Shown here: positions 11,109 through 23,463 of the stretch, piece by piece | Position numbering within the stretch: the first letter of the stretch is position 1 | How the letters are laid out: the number at the start of each line of letters is the position of its first letter | Assembly: GCA_904063045.1 (NCBI GenBank) | Contig: CAJFCJ010000014.1 | Span: 1,175,643 to 1,239,642 of the forward strand | Source: Dimorphilus gyrociliatus | Taxonomy: Eukaryota > Annelida > Polychaeta > Dinophilidae | DNA length: 64,000 nucleotides | Direction: 5' to 3' | Position numbers and translations under genes: made by a program | The notes under the pieces: model-generated | Seen by the model: the letters and a program-made list of their open reading frames with translations, nothing else | Databases searched by the model: none | Told to the model about the DNA's origin: nothing

Positions 11109-13551
11109 TTATTCTGATTTGGGTCTATTAGATAATTGCCTTGTTAGACGTGGCGTATCTTTGGTTGTTTGAGCAAAAAAATCTAGGTTGTTTTGGCATC
11201 TCCAAGCTAATATTTGAGGTAATATAAGCAGTAATAAATTGAAAAACCAAAAATTGTATCTAGGGAAGTCATTCATAGGTACTCGAAGGGGAAACGGTGT
11301 TCGATGATGTAAAGATGACCCGATATACGCAAATTGACCCTAAAATATAATAAAAAGTAAATGAAATACTACAAAAATCTACATTAAAAAGTAATTAAAA
11401 CCTGTGCAGTTGCTCCAGCTAATAAAAGAGCCCAGTCTGGAAAGTAGCTTTGCGAAGGATATATTAGACTATAAATCGCTATAAAGAAGAGTGGTACGAA
11501 ATAGAAGAAATGAACTAACATCTGAAAGAAAATAAATACGTAAATGACAGGTGATATAAGAAAGGAATGTTATTGCATCAAGTACCTGCATTTTTCCATA
11601 TGCATTGGGATCGGTAATATAAGGTTCATATTGTTCCAAAAATACTTGGGAAAATTTATGATTTAAACCCATAGTTATCTAAAAAGAAAAATACAAGAAT
11701 AGCTTTTATCGTTTATAATTATCATATTGTATAGTACTTACAAGACTTCTAAGTAATGTAAACGCTAAACAAACAAGAGTTGCAATTACTAACAAAAGGT
11801 CAATAGGCCTTTTCAAGATGTTGGTAGTTTGTCTTTTTGAAGTAGTATTTAAAGGTCTCTCTTTAAGAAATCTCCCAGCACAAATAAAAGGAAATATAAT
11901 GTATGGCAAATTCAACAGAAAGGACGGTTTAATTTCGTGTTTTCCAAATAAATTTCCAGGTATAAATACTAAAATGCTATGGGCTATCGATCCAGACCAG
12001 TATAGGCCTACCTCTCTAAAATTTTGACTGTAACGAAAGATAGAAGAGAACAATTATATTTATTAGTAAATTAACATAATATAAAAGTAAGTATTATAAA
12101 TCTATTATTAAAATTATACTCTACAAATATTCAATATTCAAGTGTTATTATTAAAAGATCATGTCTTTTTTTTATTTTTGCCTTGTTTGTCAATTTTGAC
12201 ATTTTTATAGCTTAAATACTAAGAGAGGACAGGTGGAGATAAATTCGTACGAATTAAAAGATTATAGAAGTCAGAGATAAAGAAGAGAAAAGAATATAAA
12301 AATCAATAAAAATAAAATTCTTAAAACTTAAATAAAAACAGAAATAAAGTAAAAAAAAAAAACTAGAACATTTTCATTGCTTATTTCTATTCTTTTTACG
12401 TCTAGTTTATCACATGTAATCTGATTAAATGGGATAGTTATTTTTAACAAAATATTATAATAGGCCTACAATAGTATAATTATAATGTTTGTAAATGTAT
12501 AGTATACGTATTCGTATACAGTATATGTACAAATGTACTTTAGTAAATCGCTCTTATCTCCCTCTCCCCCTCCCTCTTTCCTCAACAGAGTTTTCTGTTA
12601 TTTAATTATCAAAGGATGATCAGAATCTATTCTTTAATGCGTAATCTTTCTTTAGAAATACTTAATAATAGATAAATAAAGATATATTTCTGTTCTTATC
12701 AGAAATTTCTGTTTGTTATAGATTTCTTACATGTGAAAAGAAAATTTAAAACTAAATATAACAGATTTATCAGAAAGGATTCTTAAAGATTTCTTATAAA
12801 ATGTGTAAGGTGTATGAAAATCAATTGAGTATCATGGATAACCTATATATATATATATATATATATACAGTATATATATATTTAAATAGACAGATAGACA
12901 GAGGGAGGGAGTGAATGAGAAAGGAGAAGAATATTAATATTGAAAAAGACGAAGGAAATCCATAAAAGTATAGATCTGTAAATTCATTATTACCCTTTCA
13001 TATGCAAAAAGATAGTTAACTGTCTTTTCATTTCTGACTATCGCCCCAACTCAGTTTTCTTTATCATTACTCTTATATAAACCGATACTTACTTCCATGA
13101 TAGTGCTGCTAACATCATTAGATACATAGCATAATGGGCAATGCCATCCCAATAGCAGATCATGGTTCCGTGAGCACTTTTCAAATATGGTTCCCCATCT
13201 TTTAAATAATAGGAAAAGAAACCACTGATTATACCGTCGTTTTCTAAAGCCATTAATATATCGCAGGCCGAAGAAAAAGTTCCCAACATGAAAACTGGTG
13301 GAGATTTAAATTCTACGATGAGACTAAACATTTACTTGCATACTTTTCTTACCGTATAACAAAGGTTCATTAGCCAAGGAAGATGATTTTATCACAAAAT
13401 ATACAACTATGCAAAGGCCAATAAGACTTGATGCTCCAGAAACTAGTAGGCCTACTTCACCAAGTGTTTGTGCTGAGAGATTGACAACAAACGAAATTGG
13501 AACTGCCGTAAGCGAGAGAAGGAAGACTACCGTTGATGTTGACATCGACAT
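11109..13551 (-). CDS. TM6SF1/2-like: TM6SF family (TM6SF1/2) multi-pass membrane protein
   Basis: Six exons (13551-13353, 13312-13093, 12027-11742, 11678-11586, 11521-11402, 11339-11109) join in phase to 382 residues, close to the 370-377 of human TM6SF1 and TM6SF2. Family landmarks are ALENDG...GEPYLKSAHG, MICYWDGIAHY, NFREVGLYWSGS, LKRPIDLLLV, EQYEPYITDP and the end RTPFPLRVP. The protein has about ten hydrophobic segments and belongs to the EXPERA-domain group with EBP and TMEM97; in vertebrates TM6SF2 affects lipoprotein lipidation in ER/Golgi. The first intron has to be only 40 nt (13352-13313) to keep frame with the best GTAAGA donor. The second intron is over 1 kb and holds TA microsatellites. 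Confidence 0.93.
12842..12881. repeat. (TA)n microsatellite with embedded TATACAGTATA
   Basis: A TA run interrupted once by ACAG, inside the long second intron of the TM6SF gene. A similar TATACAGTATATGTAC motif lies nearby at about 12515-12530. Confidence 0.85.
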
Positions 13552-13910
13552 TCTTGGTAATAATGTGACTTGTTTAGGAAAATTCGACCAAAGTTCAAAT
13601 CATTTATGAGATTGTCTGCTATTGTCCATTAGATTAAAGAATTTCCGTTTCCTACCGCCAAAATTTAAACTCTCATTTCAAAACAAATAACCCTACCATT
13701 TTAACCCCATCTGTCGGATTTTTAAAGAAATACATTATAATGATATACTGTATTCAAGGTATAATCAATATTGGGACGAGCCACCTACTCACCTACAGAG
13801 CGAAAATGAAGACAGCTCACGAATCAAGTTTTATATTGTTGAATTGACGTTAAGAAGGCAAATCAGAGTTAATTTAGATACCATTGTTAAATAGAACGTT
13901 ATTAATAATC

Positions 13911-16900
13911 ATGTCGTTAAGAATGGTCATTAAGACGGTATTTAAAAAAATTTTGCGATTGTGAGTATCAAAATCTCAATAGCAAAATGCGTATTTTGTA
14001 CTCATCTTACTCATCCACACATTACTTCTTTCATTTCTCAAATTATTTCAGCTATTCCAATATTATAGTCAAATTTTGGATTGGAATTTTAATTCTTACA
14101 GTGGTTCTAGTTGTAGCCTGTGGAGTTCCAACGTTTCTTACCCAGAAACTTCCTGATTTCACTGAACCAACAAAGGTTTCTATTAGTATAAAAATCTTCT
14201 CACTTAGTTTTTACTTTCATTTTTACTATGATTCTTATTATTTAAGGGATTTGAAACAAGAGGAACAAAGATTAAGAGGGCGATCATCTCTGAAGAAAAT
14301 ATTGATACCGGTGGATTAACTAGACCGAGTTTTAATAGAATAAAACGAACAGTAGTTGGGCCAGAACCACCAAATGAGAACTCTAATTCAAATACTGACC
14401 TCAATCGTTGCTATACAATCTATAGCGATTTATCATATTTCTATCCGAAAATGTGTTGGAAGGCAAAAGACGATTCGGATCTTTTTACATTGTCAAATTT
14501 AAAGAAATTATGCAGGGTTGGATATAAATATTTCCTTAATGTTGGTACCTTTTCGACTCTTTGCGAGGTTCAAAGTTTACCAGTCTATATAGCTAATATG
14601 AAAGGATTAAGAACTTGTGAAGAGATTACTCAGAACGACATTGAAGATGTCCATGAAATGTTGAAAACTTGTGCTCCATTTTACTACAATCAGCAGCTAA
14701 CAATATCTTGTAGAGAGAGTAGAAATTGCCTAGAATCTCTTCCTTCTGCATGTAGAAATAATTCGAAGCACATTTATAATATATTCTATTATTTCGTTGA
14801 TAAGGATTTTCTTAGGGATCAAAAGAGTGAAAATTTAAAGTTGAAGATAACTTTATTAATAGGTACATCAGGTAATGGCGATCACTTTGAATATTATAAA
14901 GAATACGCTGAGGGTAAACAAGAATACGAGAATCTTGAACTAGCTGGTTTAAAGTTAAACGGAGACGCTCGACAAGAGATCTTCAACAAATACATGCTGG
15001 AAGATATCTTATTTATAGGGATAGGTCTAGGAGTCATTCTCCTTCTTGTGATTTTATACTTGAAATCTTTTGTTTTGATGATTGCCATTATCTTTCAAAT
15101 AAGCTTCAGTTTTGTATTCGCTTATTTCTTTTACCATATCGTCTTCAGGATTAAATTCTTTCCGTTTATGAACTTGCTTGGGGTAATTATTCTGGTGGCT
15201 GTTGGCACTGATGACGTGTTCGTATTTTACGATGTCTATCTTCAAGAAGTAAAATTCCTAAGGGGACAAACCTTCAGTTGTAGAACTGGCAAAGAGATAA
15301 AGAAAGACGAAACTAAAGACCCTGATAATAAAAAATCTGATGACAATTGTGAAGATGATTGTGCCACAAAGGAAAAGGAAGAAAACGAAAATAAAGAAAC
15401 GTTTGAAGAGAATGTTAATAATCAATCTATTAAAAATTCAAATAGAGATTTGATTAGTAATGAAGATAGTTTGGGAGATTTACCAACGTCTTTAGAAATT
15501 GACGAAGTAATCTATAATACATTTAAACACGCTATTTCGTCTATCAGTATAACATCTTTTACTACTGCCGCAGCTTTTTACGCTTCAGTAGTATCGGATA
15601 TTACATCTATAAAATGTTTTGGTATTTTTTGTGGAACTGCAATCCTTTGTAATCTCTTTTTTATGGTAACTTGGATTCCAGCTGTTGTAATGGCAATAAC
15701 TGTTATATCTAGAATGTTATCTAACAGGATACCGAAATGTAATAAGTTAATGAAATCGACTGAAGGTATAAGTAAGAAACTTTCTTCCCTTAACAAGTTG
15801 ATATTTTGTAAGACTTTACCTAAGTTGGTTGTTAAACTTCGGTATGTTTGGATAATTTTCTTCACACTTTTGGGTATATCCGGATTTATCGTAACGTTCG
15901 TCACTCCAAAGCTTAAATTGCCAACATCCGAGACATTTCAATTGCTAAAAATGGATCAGCCCATTGAAGCTTGGGTTCATAAATATAAATTGAGATTCCA
16001 ATATGCCATTAAGAAGGATGAATCCAGATCGAAGAATGGAATGCCTTTAACGATGATTTTTGGTGTTAACGATAAAGATAATGGTAATCATCTTAATCCT
16101 GATGACAAAGGGGAACTATCTCTTAGGTCCATTAATCTATTCTCCGCTGACATGCAAAAGACGTATTCGAAAATGTGTGAGAAATTTAAACAAGTTGAAT
16201 TTTTAAGTAGTAGAACGAAGAATATTTGTGATATAGTCCTCAAAGATCTACGTACTCAATGGTCACAACCATGTGCAGTTGGACAAAACTGTTGTGATTT
16301 AGTTGGTCCAATCTATCCTGATAATAAATTTGAATACTGTCTTACAAAAGCTATATATTTTGGAGGATCATATAATAGTATGATACTTGAACCCTTAGGA
16401 TATTCTAATTCAAAAGACATACTGGCAATAAGAATGCAGTTAGAATTGAATCAAAGTTGGACAAGTAACTATGACGATATGGATAAATTATATAAATCTA
16501 TTGAAGCGTTTTGGAGCGAAAATGTTGGGGATCGGGGATGGTTCACATCCTATTTTGATTTTTATGACCTTCAAAGATCTTTAAGTCAAGGTACCTATGT
16601 TTCATTAGGCATATCAATAGGATTTGCGTTTGCTGTCATGCTTTTTACAACTTTAAATCTTTTAATCACATTCTATGCCATACTATCAATTGGTTTCGCT
16701 ATTTTCACAACGATCGGAATGCTTGTCTTAGCTGGTTGGGAATTGAACATCTTGGAGAGTGTGGCAATATCCTTAGCCGTGGGTTTGAGTATTGACTTTC
16801 CAATTCATTATGGAGTAAGCTATGTTCTCTCCTCCTGCCCTAGTCGACAATCAAAAGTGGCGGAATCATTCAGAAGGGTTGGTTCATCCGTCGCTATGGC

Positions 16901-17093
16901 TGCATTAACAACTATAATAGCTGGAATATCTGTGTTACCATCAAGAGCTTATTCGTACTTTCAGCTAGGTTTATTTTTAGTTTTAGTAATGATTGCCAGT
17001 TGGCTATACGCAACATTTCTTTTCCAATCCTTGTGTGCGGCTTTTGGACCGGAAGGAAGTTTCCTTCAATTATTATCCATTTGGAAAAAATGA
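13911..17093 (+). CDS. DISP-like: Dispatched-like RND transporter with sterol-sensing domain
   Basis: Three exons (13911-13960, 14052-14175, 14247-17093) join in phase to 1006 residues. After a first membrane span comes the Dispatched/Patched landmark GFETRGT, then a cysteine-rich loop, a sterol-sensing-type block of five spans, a second loop and a second block of five spans. RND proton-relay acids are present in both halves: VGTDDVFVFYD in the first and VGLSIDFPIHY in the second. Dispatched proteins release lipid-modified Hedgehog from the sending cell; some relatives carry other cargo. An acidic, low-complexity cytoplasmic insertion (KKDETKDPDNKK... through about SLGDLPTS) splits the first transmembrane block. 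DISP1, DISP3 and PTCHD cannot be separated by eye, but the DD in the first motif favours Dispatched. Confidence 0.9.
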
Positions 17094-17701
17094 ATACTTC
17101 AGAGGTTCGTTCAAATCAAAATTTCCATAACTTAAATAATATTACAAACAAACATATCAGAGGGCGGTTCTCTCGATATAATTTAAAGTCTTAAATACTA
17201 TGTTTTTCCTTGCAAATGTGCCATGAAAGAATGTTAATTTACTCTTTTTAATTTGTCAATTCATTTTTAATCTATAGAGAAGAATTAATTGTTTGTTCCC
17301 TTTTTTCCAATGTACCCTGCAGAAGGTTTTCACTTTTTCTTTTTGTATCTTAATCAAAAGGCATTTAATATGTTTGTAATAAAATTAACTTACCTAAAGT
17401 AAAACCTATTTTCAATTGAATATTGACGTGTCTCCTTTGTCACTTTTTCACTTATATTTCCTAATTTTCTTATGTTTGGCAATAAACTTGTGTTCATATT
17501 ATACAATACTATTAATATCATATAATTAACAAGGGAGACTAAATTATAAGAATCATTTTTTTCCATCTTATCATACAGTCATCAAATTAATTATAGGAAA
17601 ATATATTAATTAGATAAAGGTCAATGCATGATACTTTGTGCTACAACAAAATATGATAATGATCATCATTATTGTTTGTTAATCTTCAACCTTTCCTCTC
17701 G
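17094..17701. other. Intergenic, convergent 3' ends
   Basis: Between the Dispatched stop and the 3' end of the 7TM gene. AT-rich with likely 3'UTR and polyadenylation signals (AATAAA near 17380); nothing else seen. Confidence 0.6.
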
Positions 17702-18758
17702 TCATTTTCTGTTGGAAATATAATAAAGTGAAGTTTCACTATTCTTTCTATATCTTGTCATTAATAGTGCCGCAATTAGGTTAGGTACTCCACCGGAATT
17801 GGCGCCTATCATAGTCCCCAATGCTATTAGGTAGGGGGGGTTCCTGAAAAACCCATAGATAGCGTAGATGACAAACATAAACCATTGAACAAGAAAGGCA
17901 GCGACAATAAAAGTCATAATTTTAGCAGTTTTATCATATTTTCCTCTGGAGATTTGTAAGTTTTTATACTTGCATCGACGGCTCAATTTAATCCAGATTA
18001 TTGCATAACAGATGAGCGTAGTCAAAAATACGGTTGGTGGTATAAAACCTGACGCCGTTCTAAAAACTCTTGAAGCATAGGTTTTACTATTCAATGAACA
18101 CCTGAATAAAATATCATAAAACGGAATAAAGAAGAATGATTACTAGATAAAAAGAAATATCTAACCAGAATCCATCTCTTCCGAAAAAGTTGAAATACGC
18201 AAAATTAATATTAAATATTAAGGGAATAACAAAAACAAAAACAAACAATCGCCAATCGTATTTTCCAAGATATAGCTTCTTCTCTTCAATAACCATAAGA
18301 AAAGCATTAATTGCAGCAAACATAATTAATAAATTTTGCATAACAGCTGAATAATAACCAAAAAATCCGATTGATGCACAAGCAATTCTAGAAGGAACTT
18401 CTCCATCGGTTACAATTGAATAAATTCTATCATAAGTGTAATTTAAGCCGTAGACTCCATCAATTATTGCTATATAGATTATGATTCTTTCATGTAAAGG
18501 CTTTTTAAACAATGAAATTTTATTTTTAGAGAGTAGTATCATTATACAGCAAATACATAGTAGAGATATTATGCAACTGCAAAAGTTAGTAAATAGTCTA
18601 ATTGTAACTTGAATTAGCAACTCTATCATTAGCAATGTTTTCATTGCGCTTACTTACCAGCTCAAACCTATTCCATGGAATACATAAAATTTTGTACCGC
18701 AAAGTGGTTGAGCATTATAGAATTTTGCTTTACAAAGGATTGATGAATTTGCATCCAT
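17702..18758 (-). CDS. Seven-transmembrane receptor, possibly cAMP-receptor-like
   Basis: Three exons (18758-18658, 18576-18166, 18101-17702) join in phase to 303 residues. The N-terminus is short and extracellular with an NSS glycosylation site and two Cys; it has no cleavable signal peptide. Seven hydrophobic segments follow. The second extracellular loop has GRDGFWCSLNS, with Cys next to Trp as in cAMP-receptor-like and GPR157-like receptors, and TM3 starts after a paired Cys (RIACAS). TM7 has GANSGGVPNLIAAL and there is no NPxxY or DRY motif, so it is not a typical rhodopsin-class receptor. The C-tail is short and basic (MTRYRKN). The ligand is unknown. Topology and splice joins are secure; the family label is tentative. 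Confidence 0.8.
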
Positions 18759-19699
18759 TACCCGTTAACAATCTACATCATATGAAAATTGACCATAAAA
18801 GCTAGAAAAATTAAATAGTACACATTAAAGGAACAAAACAATCTTTACATATCTTTTATGGATGTATATGTTTGTCTATTGTATATAGATTTTTGTTTCT
18901 TAAGGCAAAGAGGATAGAAAATAAAGCTTACGATCCTCTTTTGCTCCTTATTTTTCTTTAGTAGAACCTAGTTATCATTAGAGTTTGCATAGACTAATAG
19001 CACATCTCTTTTACTTTTCTGATTATCATTATAGACCTTTGTAATTTCATAAAAATAATAATTTCTCTAATCATAAGATTGATGTTGTTTTTTTCGTTCC
19101 TCCCTCGTCTTCCCTATATTCCTATAAATCTTCAAAACAAAAACTTCTTTATGCTATCCAAGCAAAAGAGAATAATAATACATAAAGGAGAAATTATTCT
19201 TTAATAGTTTATGCATGCAAACATCTTATTTATACAAACTTATAAGTATGACGACACAGCAGAGTTCATTGACTCTTATAATATAACAAAATATAATATT
19301 TCATCCATACTATGGGTTTTTTGCGGCCGATTAGTTATTAGATAACTATTATATACAGCTAAACGGCTTTGTACATATACGGAAATCAGTAAGAAAGAAT
19401 AGTAAAGTCAACAATTACAATCAATACTTAGAAATGAATACATCTGCCAGTGTAATAGGAATAGTCTAATGAACAGAGAACGTTCTTCGAAAGGTTAAAT
19501 GCGTTAAACAATTCACTAAACCTTTAAGTATTAAAGATGAACATTTACATAAATTGTTTTCTATTTGAAATCAATGCGTCTATATATATACCTTATCAAT
19601 CCGAGAATAAATCTCTATACATCACCTCTACTCCTTCTCTTTTCAAGTAATACCCTTTCTTAACAATCACTAATGACCAACAAAATAAATGAAACTTAC
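18759..19699. other. Intergenic, AT-rich
   Basis: No gene supported. May contain later exons of the small signal-peptide gene at 19700-19877; I could not identify one with a matching phase. Confidence 0.5.
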
Positions 19700-19877
19700 T
19701 TGCTCTTATTCTTAAAAATTCTTTATAACCCTCTTCTTCTACAAAAGAAGTGTTTTGCATATATGAAAACAAACGAGCGAAGACATTACTTGATAGCGTC
19801 TGAGTTTGAAGTGTGTCCGCTGCGAAAAGCGCCATGACTATAAAAGATACAACTACGCCATTAATTCTCGCCAGCAA
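19700..19877 (-). CDS. Possible first exon of a small secreted protein or prohormone
   Basis: ATG at 19877 opens a 59-codon frame that begins with a signal-peptide-like stretch (RINGVVVSFIVMALFAADT) and ends at a consensus donor GTAAGT after residues EFLRIR. The mature part is short, polar and has no cysteines, which would suit a neuropeptide precursor, but no dibasic-flanked amidated peptide is visible in this exon. The joining exon, which must accept phase 1, was not found in the 19.0-19.7 kb stretch by eye. Function unknown; it may be chance. Confidence 0.35.
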
Positions 19878-20443
19878 AAAATGTAATAAATGATAACATC
19901 TGTTGATTTTTCATTAAAGGAAAAAAGTGAAAGACAGAGACTTGTCTAGAATGGACTTTGTTAGTTTTCTAATAATTATGAAATAAAATTCATTATGCTA
20001 ACAAGTTGTTTGTTCTTCTTAAGAAAAATACCGAGTTTAAAATCTTCCTTATCGGCTTAATTTGATTTTTAAAAGACTTTTAGCAGTGTTTACTAATTTC
20101 GAAGATGAATAAATAGTCACTTTTGCTTTTATCAACTTAAAAGAGTACAAATAAAAAATGTAAAGATATTTGCTAAATGTTTACAATTATAAGAAATAGT
20201 GATTACGGCTGTTAAAGAATTTTATATTAATAATAAACTTGACAATTCTGTTTACTCTGTTTTATTTAGAAAAAGAATATTACGATTTAAAGCAACGTAT
20301 TAATTTTTCGCGACCGGAAGTTGTCTTAATTATTTTCGTATATTAGGGTTTATTCAAATGAAAATAGTAGCTAAACTCATTTTTTCGAACCCTTTACTAT
20401 TTAATAAAGCAAAAATCTAATAAACAGTTGGAGAAAAAAAAAC

Positions 20444-23258
20444 ATGAAAAATAAGTGCGGTATTAGCATTTCAGGACGCGAAAACATGGCAACGGCGATG
20501 AAAAACCCTCACACCCAGGCGGTTTTTACGAATTCTTGTGTAAAAACTGCACCGACATCTGATAATGGAGCAAGTAGGGTTATACAAGATACAGAGTCAC
20601 AAGAATTCGCAAGAACTTGGAATGAAGAAGACTTATATGACGATGATTACGACTCAAATGATTTACGCGCCACTACGAACGCGTCAATGCAAGTCGATTT
20701 GGCAAACTTAACTGATGATGAATTTTATCAGAGACTTGTCAAGTTGAGGTTGGAGCACAAAAAGACACTAGACCTTTATGCCAAAATGTATAAGGAAAAG
20801 GTAGATGGTGAAAGTTTGTCAGAATCGCAGGAATTTGTAGATACAAGCAGATCTTTTGATGCCGGCCGACCACCAACTGGAAGAAGTCGCTCGAGAAAGG
20901 TTCAAAGATCAAAAAGTCCCACCAGATCCCCTTATGAATCAGAAAATAGTCGGGGTGCAAGTCCAGTCCAGGCACATCGTTGGAAATTAGTGCCCACTGG
21001 TAATACTGCCAGTCGCGGTTACGAAAGTGATAATGGATCCACACAAAATAGACGACCCAGGTCCATTTCACCCTCCAGATCTAGGAACTCTAGAAATAGA
21101 TCTCGAACACCAGATGGTCGGCATGCTTCAAAGTCTTTGATTGAAGGCATGTGGAACGATTTCTCCGTTTCCGATTACGCTCCAAGAATATCTAGATCAG
21201 CATCACTTTCAAGGCTTTCCTCAGCTTCTGAATCGTTTCAGAAACGTGAATCAGCTAAACGTATGAAATCTGCTAAACTAAACGCCTGGCGTCATAGAGT
21301 GACAATTCCAAAACCATTCAATTTGACGGAAAGTAAAGGTGTCAAAACGAAAGCAATGAAAGATCTTGACGATGCACGTGACGTAAAGCTCAAAGAAGAA
21401 ATGGCCGAATGTAACAAAAAATTTAAGGCTATTCCAGTACCCGCTCATATTTACATACCTATGTTCGATGAGATTAACGAAGAAAAGGAGACACGAAGAA
21501 GACTCTTCAGAGACCATTGTCATAGTTTGGCAAAATCCGAAGAAAAACCATTCAAATTTATGAAAAGAGAGGAAGAGAGAAGACGCTACAAATCTGACGT
21601 TCATAAGTGAGTAGAAAGATGAATTATGTTTCATCTTTATTGTAACCTTTCTTCCTGTTTTCTTTAAAAATTATATATCCTTTCTTACAGATGTCTGACA
21701 GAAGGAGAAGTACTACCAAAGCATAAATTCCATGCAAAACCATTTCCAAAACACATGTTTGATGGTACTCAAGAAGAGAAAATAAAGGAGGAAGAAGAGT
21801 TAAAAAAGATTAAGAAACATATGAGAGCCAAAGAACTACTTAGAGAATCTTCCCTCCCAAGAAGTATGGCAGTAAATGGACAAGCCTATGCAGAAAATAG
21901 ATATCGCACAGCAAAATATGCAGAAAAAGCTAAAAAATTGGGAATTTCATCGGAGACCGATTTTAAACCTCGCATCTCCAAAACTGTACCAAATTTCGAA
22001 AAGATTCATCGTAAACAATCGCAAAAAGACATGAATTGTCATCGTGAAGTGAGAACTTCGACTGTTTGTAAGCCATTTAACCTGAGAACTTCACAAATTC
22101 CGTCCAGGAGGGAAAAGATTTACGAAGATATCATGAACGATGAAAGATATCTTTCAGAAAATAGGTATGAAGATACTGATTGCTGGAATTAATTAATAAA
22201 ACTCTTATTAACCATATGTTTAAATAGTAATATAGTTAATTTATATTTATAACTTTTACTCCGAAAATGTCGACTCTTTGAAATACATAATTAATAATGC
22301 TGTCGTTTTACTATAGATGGCCGTTTCAAATGACGCGATCGTCCACACTATCTTCATCAATTGACTTTAAGAACTCTTCCACTCTTAGATCAGCCATGTC
22401 CACTTCATTAGACGCTATTCCGGCAAAAATGACCTCAGCTCATGAAAAGAGGATTACTTCTGCCAAGTTGGAATACATTTGACATTCCATAATTCATTTT
22501 TGTTGATTTATTCATTTTTCACTTCTAGAACAAAACAAGAACAGGATAGGGAAAAAGAATTAAGGAAAAGAAAAGAAGAAAGATCAAGGAGAGAGAAAAC
22601 TAAAGAATTGGCAAAGGTTGTTCTGGAAAAAGCAAAGGCTAATGATAGATCTGTAGATCTAAAGTCTTCAGGGCCAAATAAACTTAAAGCGCTAAAGTAT
22701 ACATCTTTAAGATAATAAGCAAACAAATGCCCTTTTAAATCTAATATATTGATCATTTCAATTTACTAGGGCAGCTGAAAAGCAGAGAATGAGAGACTAT
22801 CAAGAACAATTGAAAGAAATGAATGAAAGAGTTAACTCTAAACAATTTCTTTTTGAAAGGACCACCATGGTATATTTTCAATTAATTTGCATATACCATA
22901 ATGATAATTTTAATATTTGTGCTTTAAACAGAAAAATGCAGCTCAAACAGCCGACAGAAGATATAATAAACATTTATTGGAACATGGCGTTCAGCCAGAG
23001 ACAATAGAAAGAAATGCATCCAAAAGATACGCATTCGAATCTGACTATGGTTCGGAACCTGCAGATAGAGAGGATAATGACATTCTCGGACAAACTTTCG
23101 AGAAAAGCCACGATGAATATTCGGTTGATGATAAAGATTATGATGATGAAGATTATGAACAGGCGTCTAAGAAATATTCAACCGCAGAAGAAAGTTCATT
23201 AACCGAGTCGGTTGAAGATGTTTCAATTGAATCAGGGAAAGAAGCTGCTCTCGAATAA
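20444..23258 (+). CDS. FAM161-like: FAM161 family centrosome/cilium protein
   Basis: Six exons (20444-21606, 21691-22164, 22317-22466, 22529-22696, 22770-22869, 22932-23258) join in phase to 793 residues. The N-terminal third is Ser/Arg-rich with many SRS tracts. The UPF0564/FAM161 domain follows: IPKPFNLTESK, FKAIPVPAHIYIPMFDEI, the KFHAKPFPKHMFD module, RWPFQMTRSSTLS, and a long charged coiled coil to KNAAQTADRRY. Human FAM161A localises to the basal body and connecting cilium and binds microtubules. The C-terminal 80 residues are very acidic with DDEDYE-type runs. A second in-frame ATG at 20486 could be the real start. The family call is firm; FAM161A versus B is not resolved. Confidence 0.92.
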
Positions 23259-23463
23259 TAAATAAAAAACAATAGTAATAAATAAGCAAACTCTATCGTT
23301 TCGTTCATAAGGAATTGTACATGTACAATATGTTCTTTGTTTTATTTTTGCATAATTTGAATAATTCCAATTCTATGACTAACACGATTTCATTTTTTTA
23401 TAATTCAATGAGACTTTCTCATCTTTTCTCCTTCTTCTTAGATTGAGAGAATAAGGCGTGCTC

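Noticed and set aside
13324-13331. Overlapping out-of-frame TM6SF segments suggesting a frameshift or pseudogene
   Set aside because: A 40-nt GT-AG intron explains the change of frame and the rest of the protein is intact.
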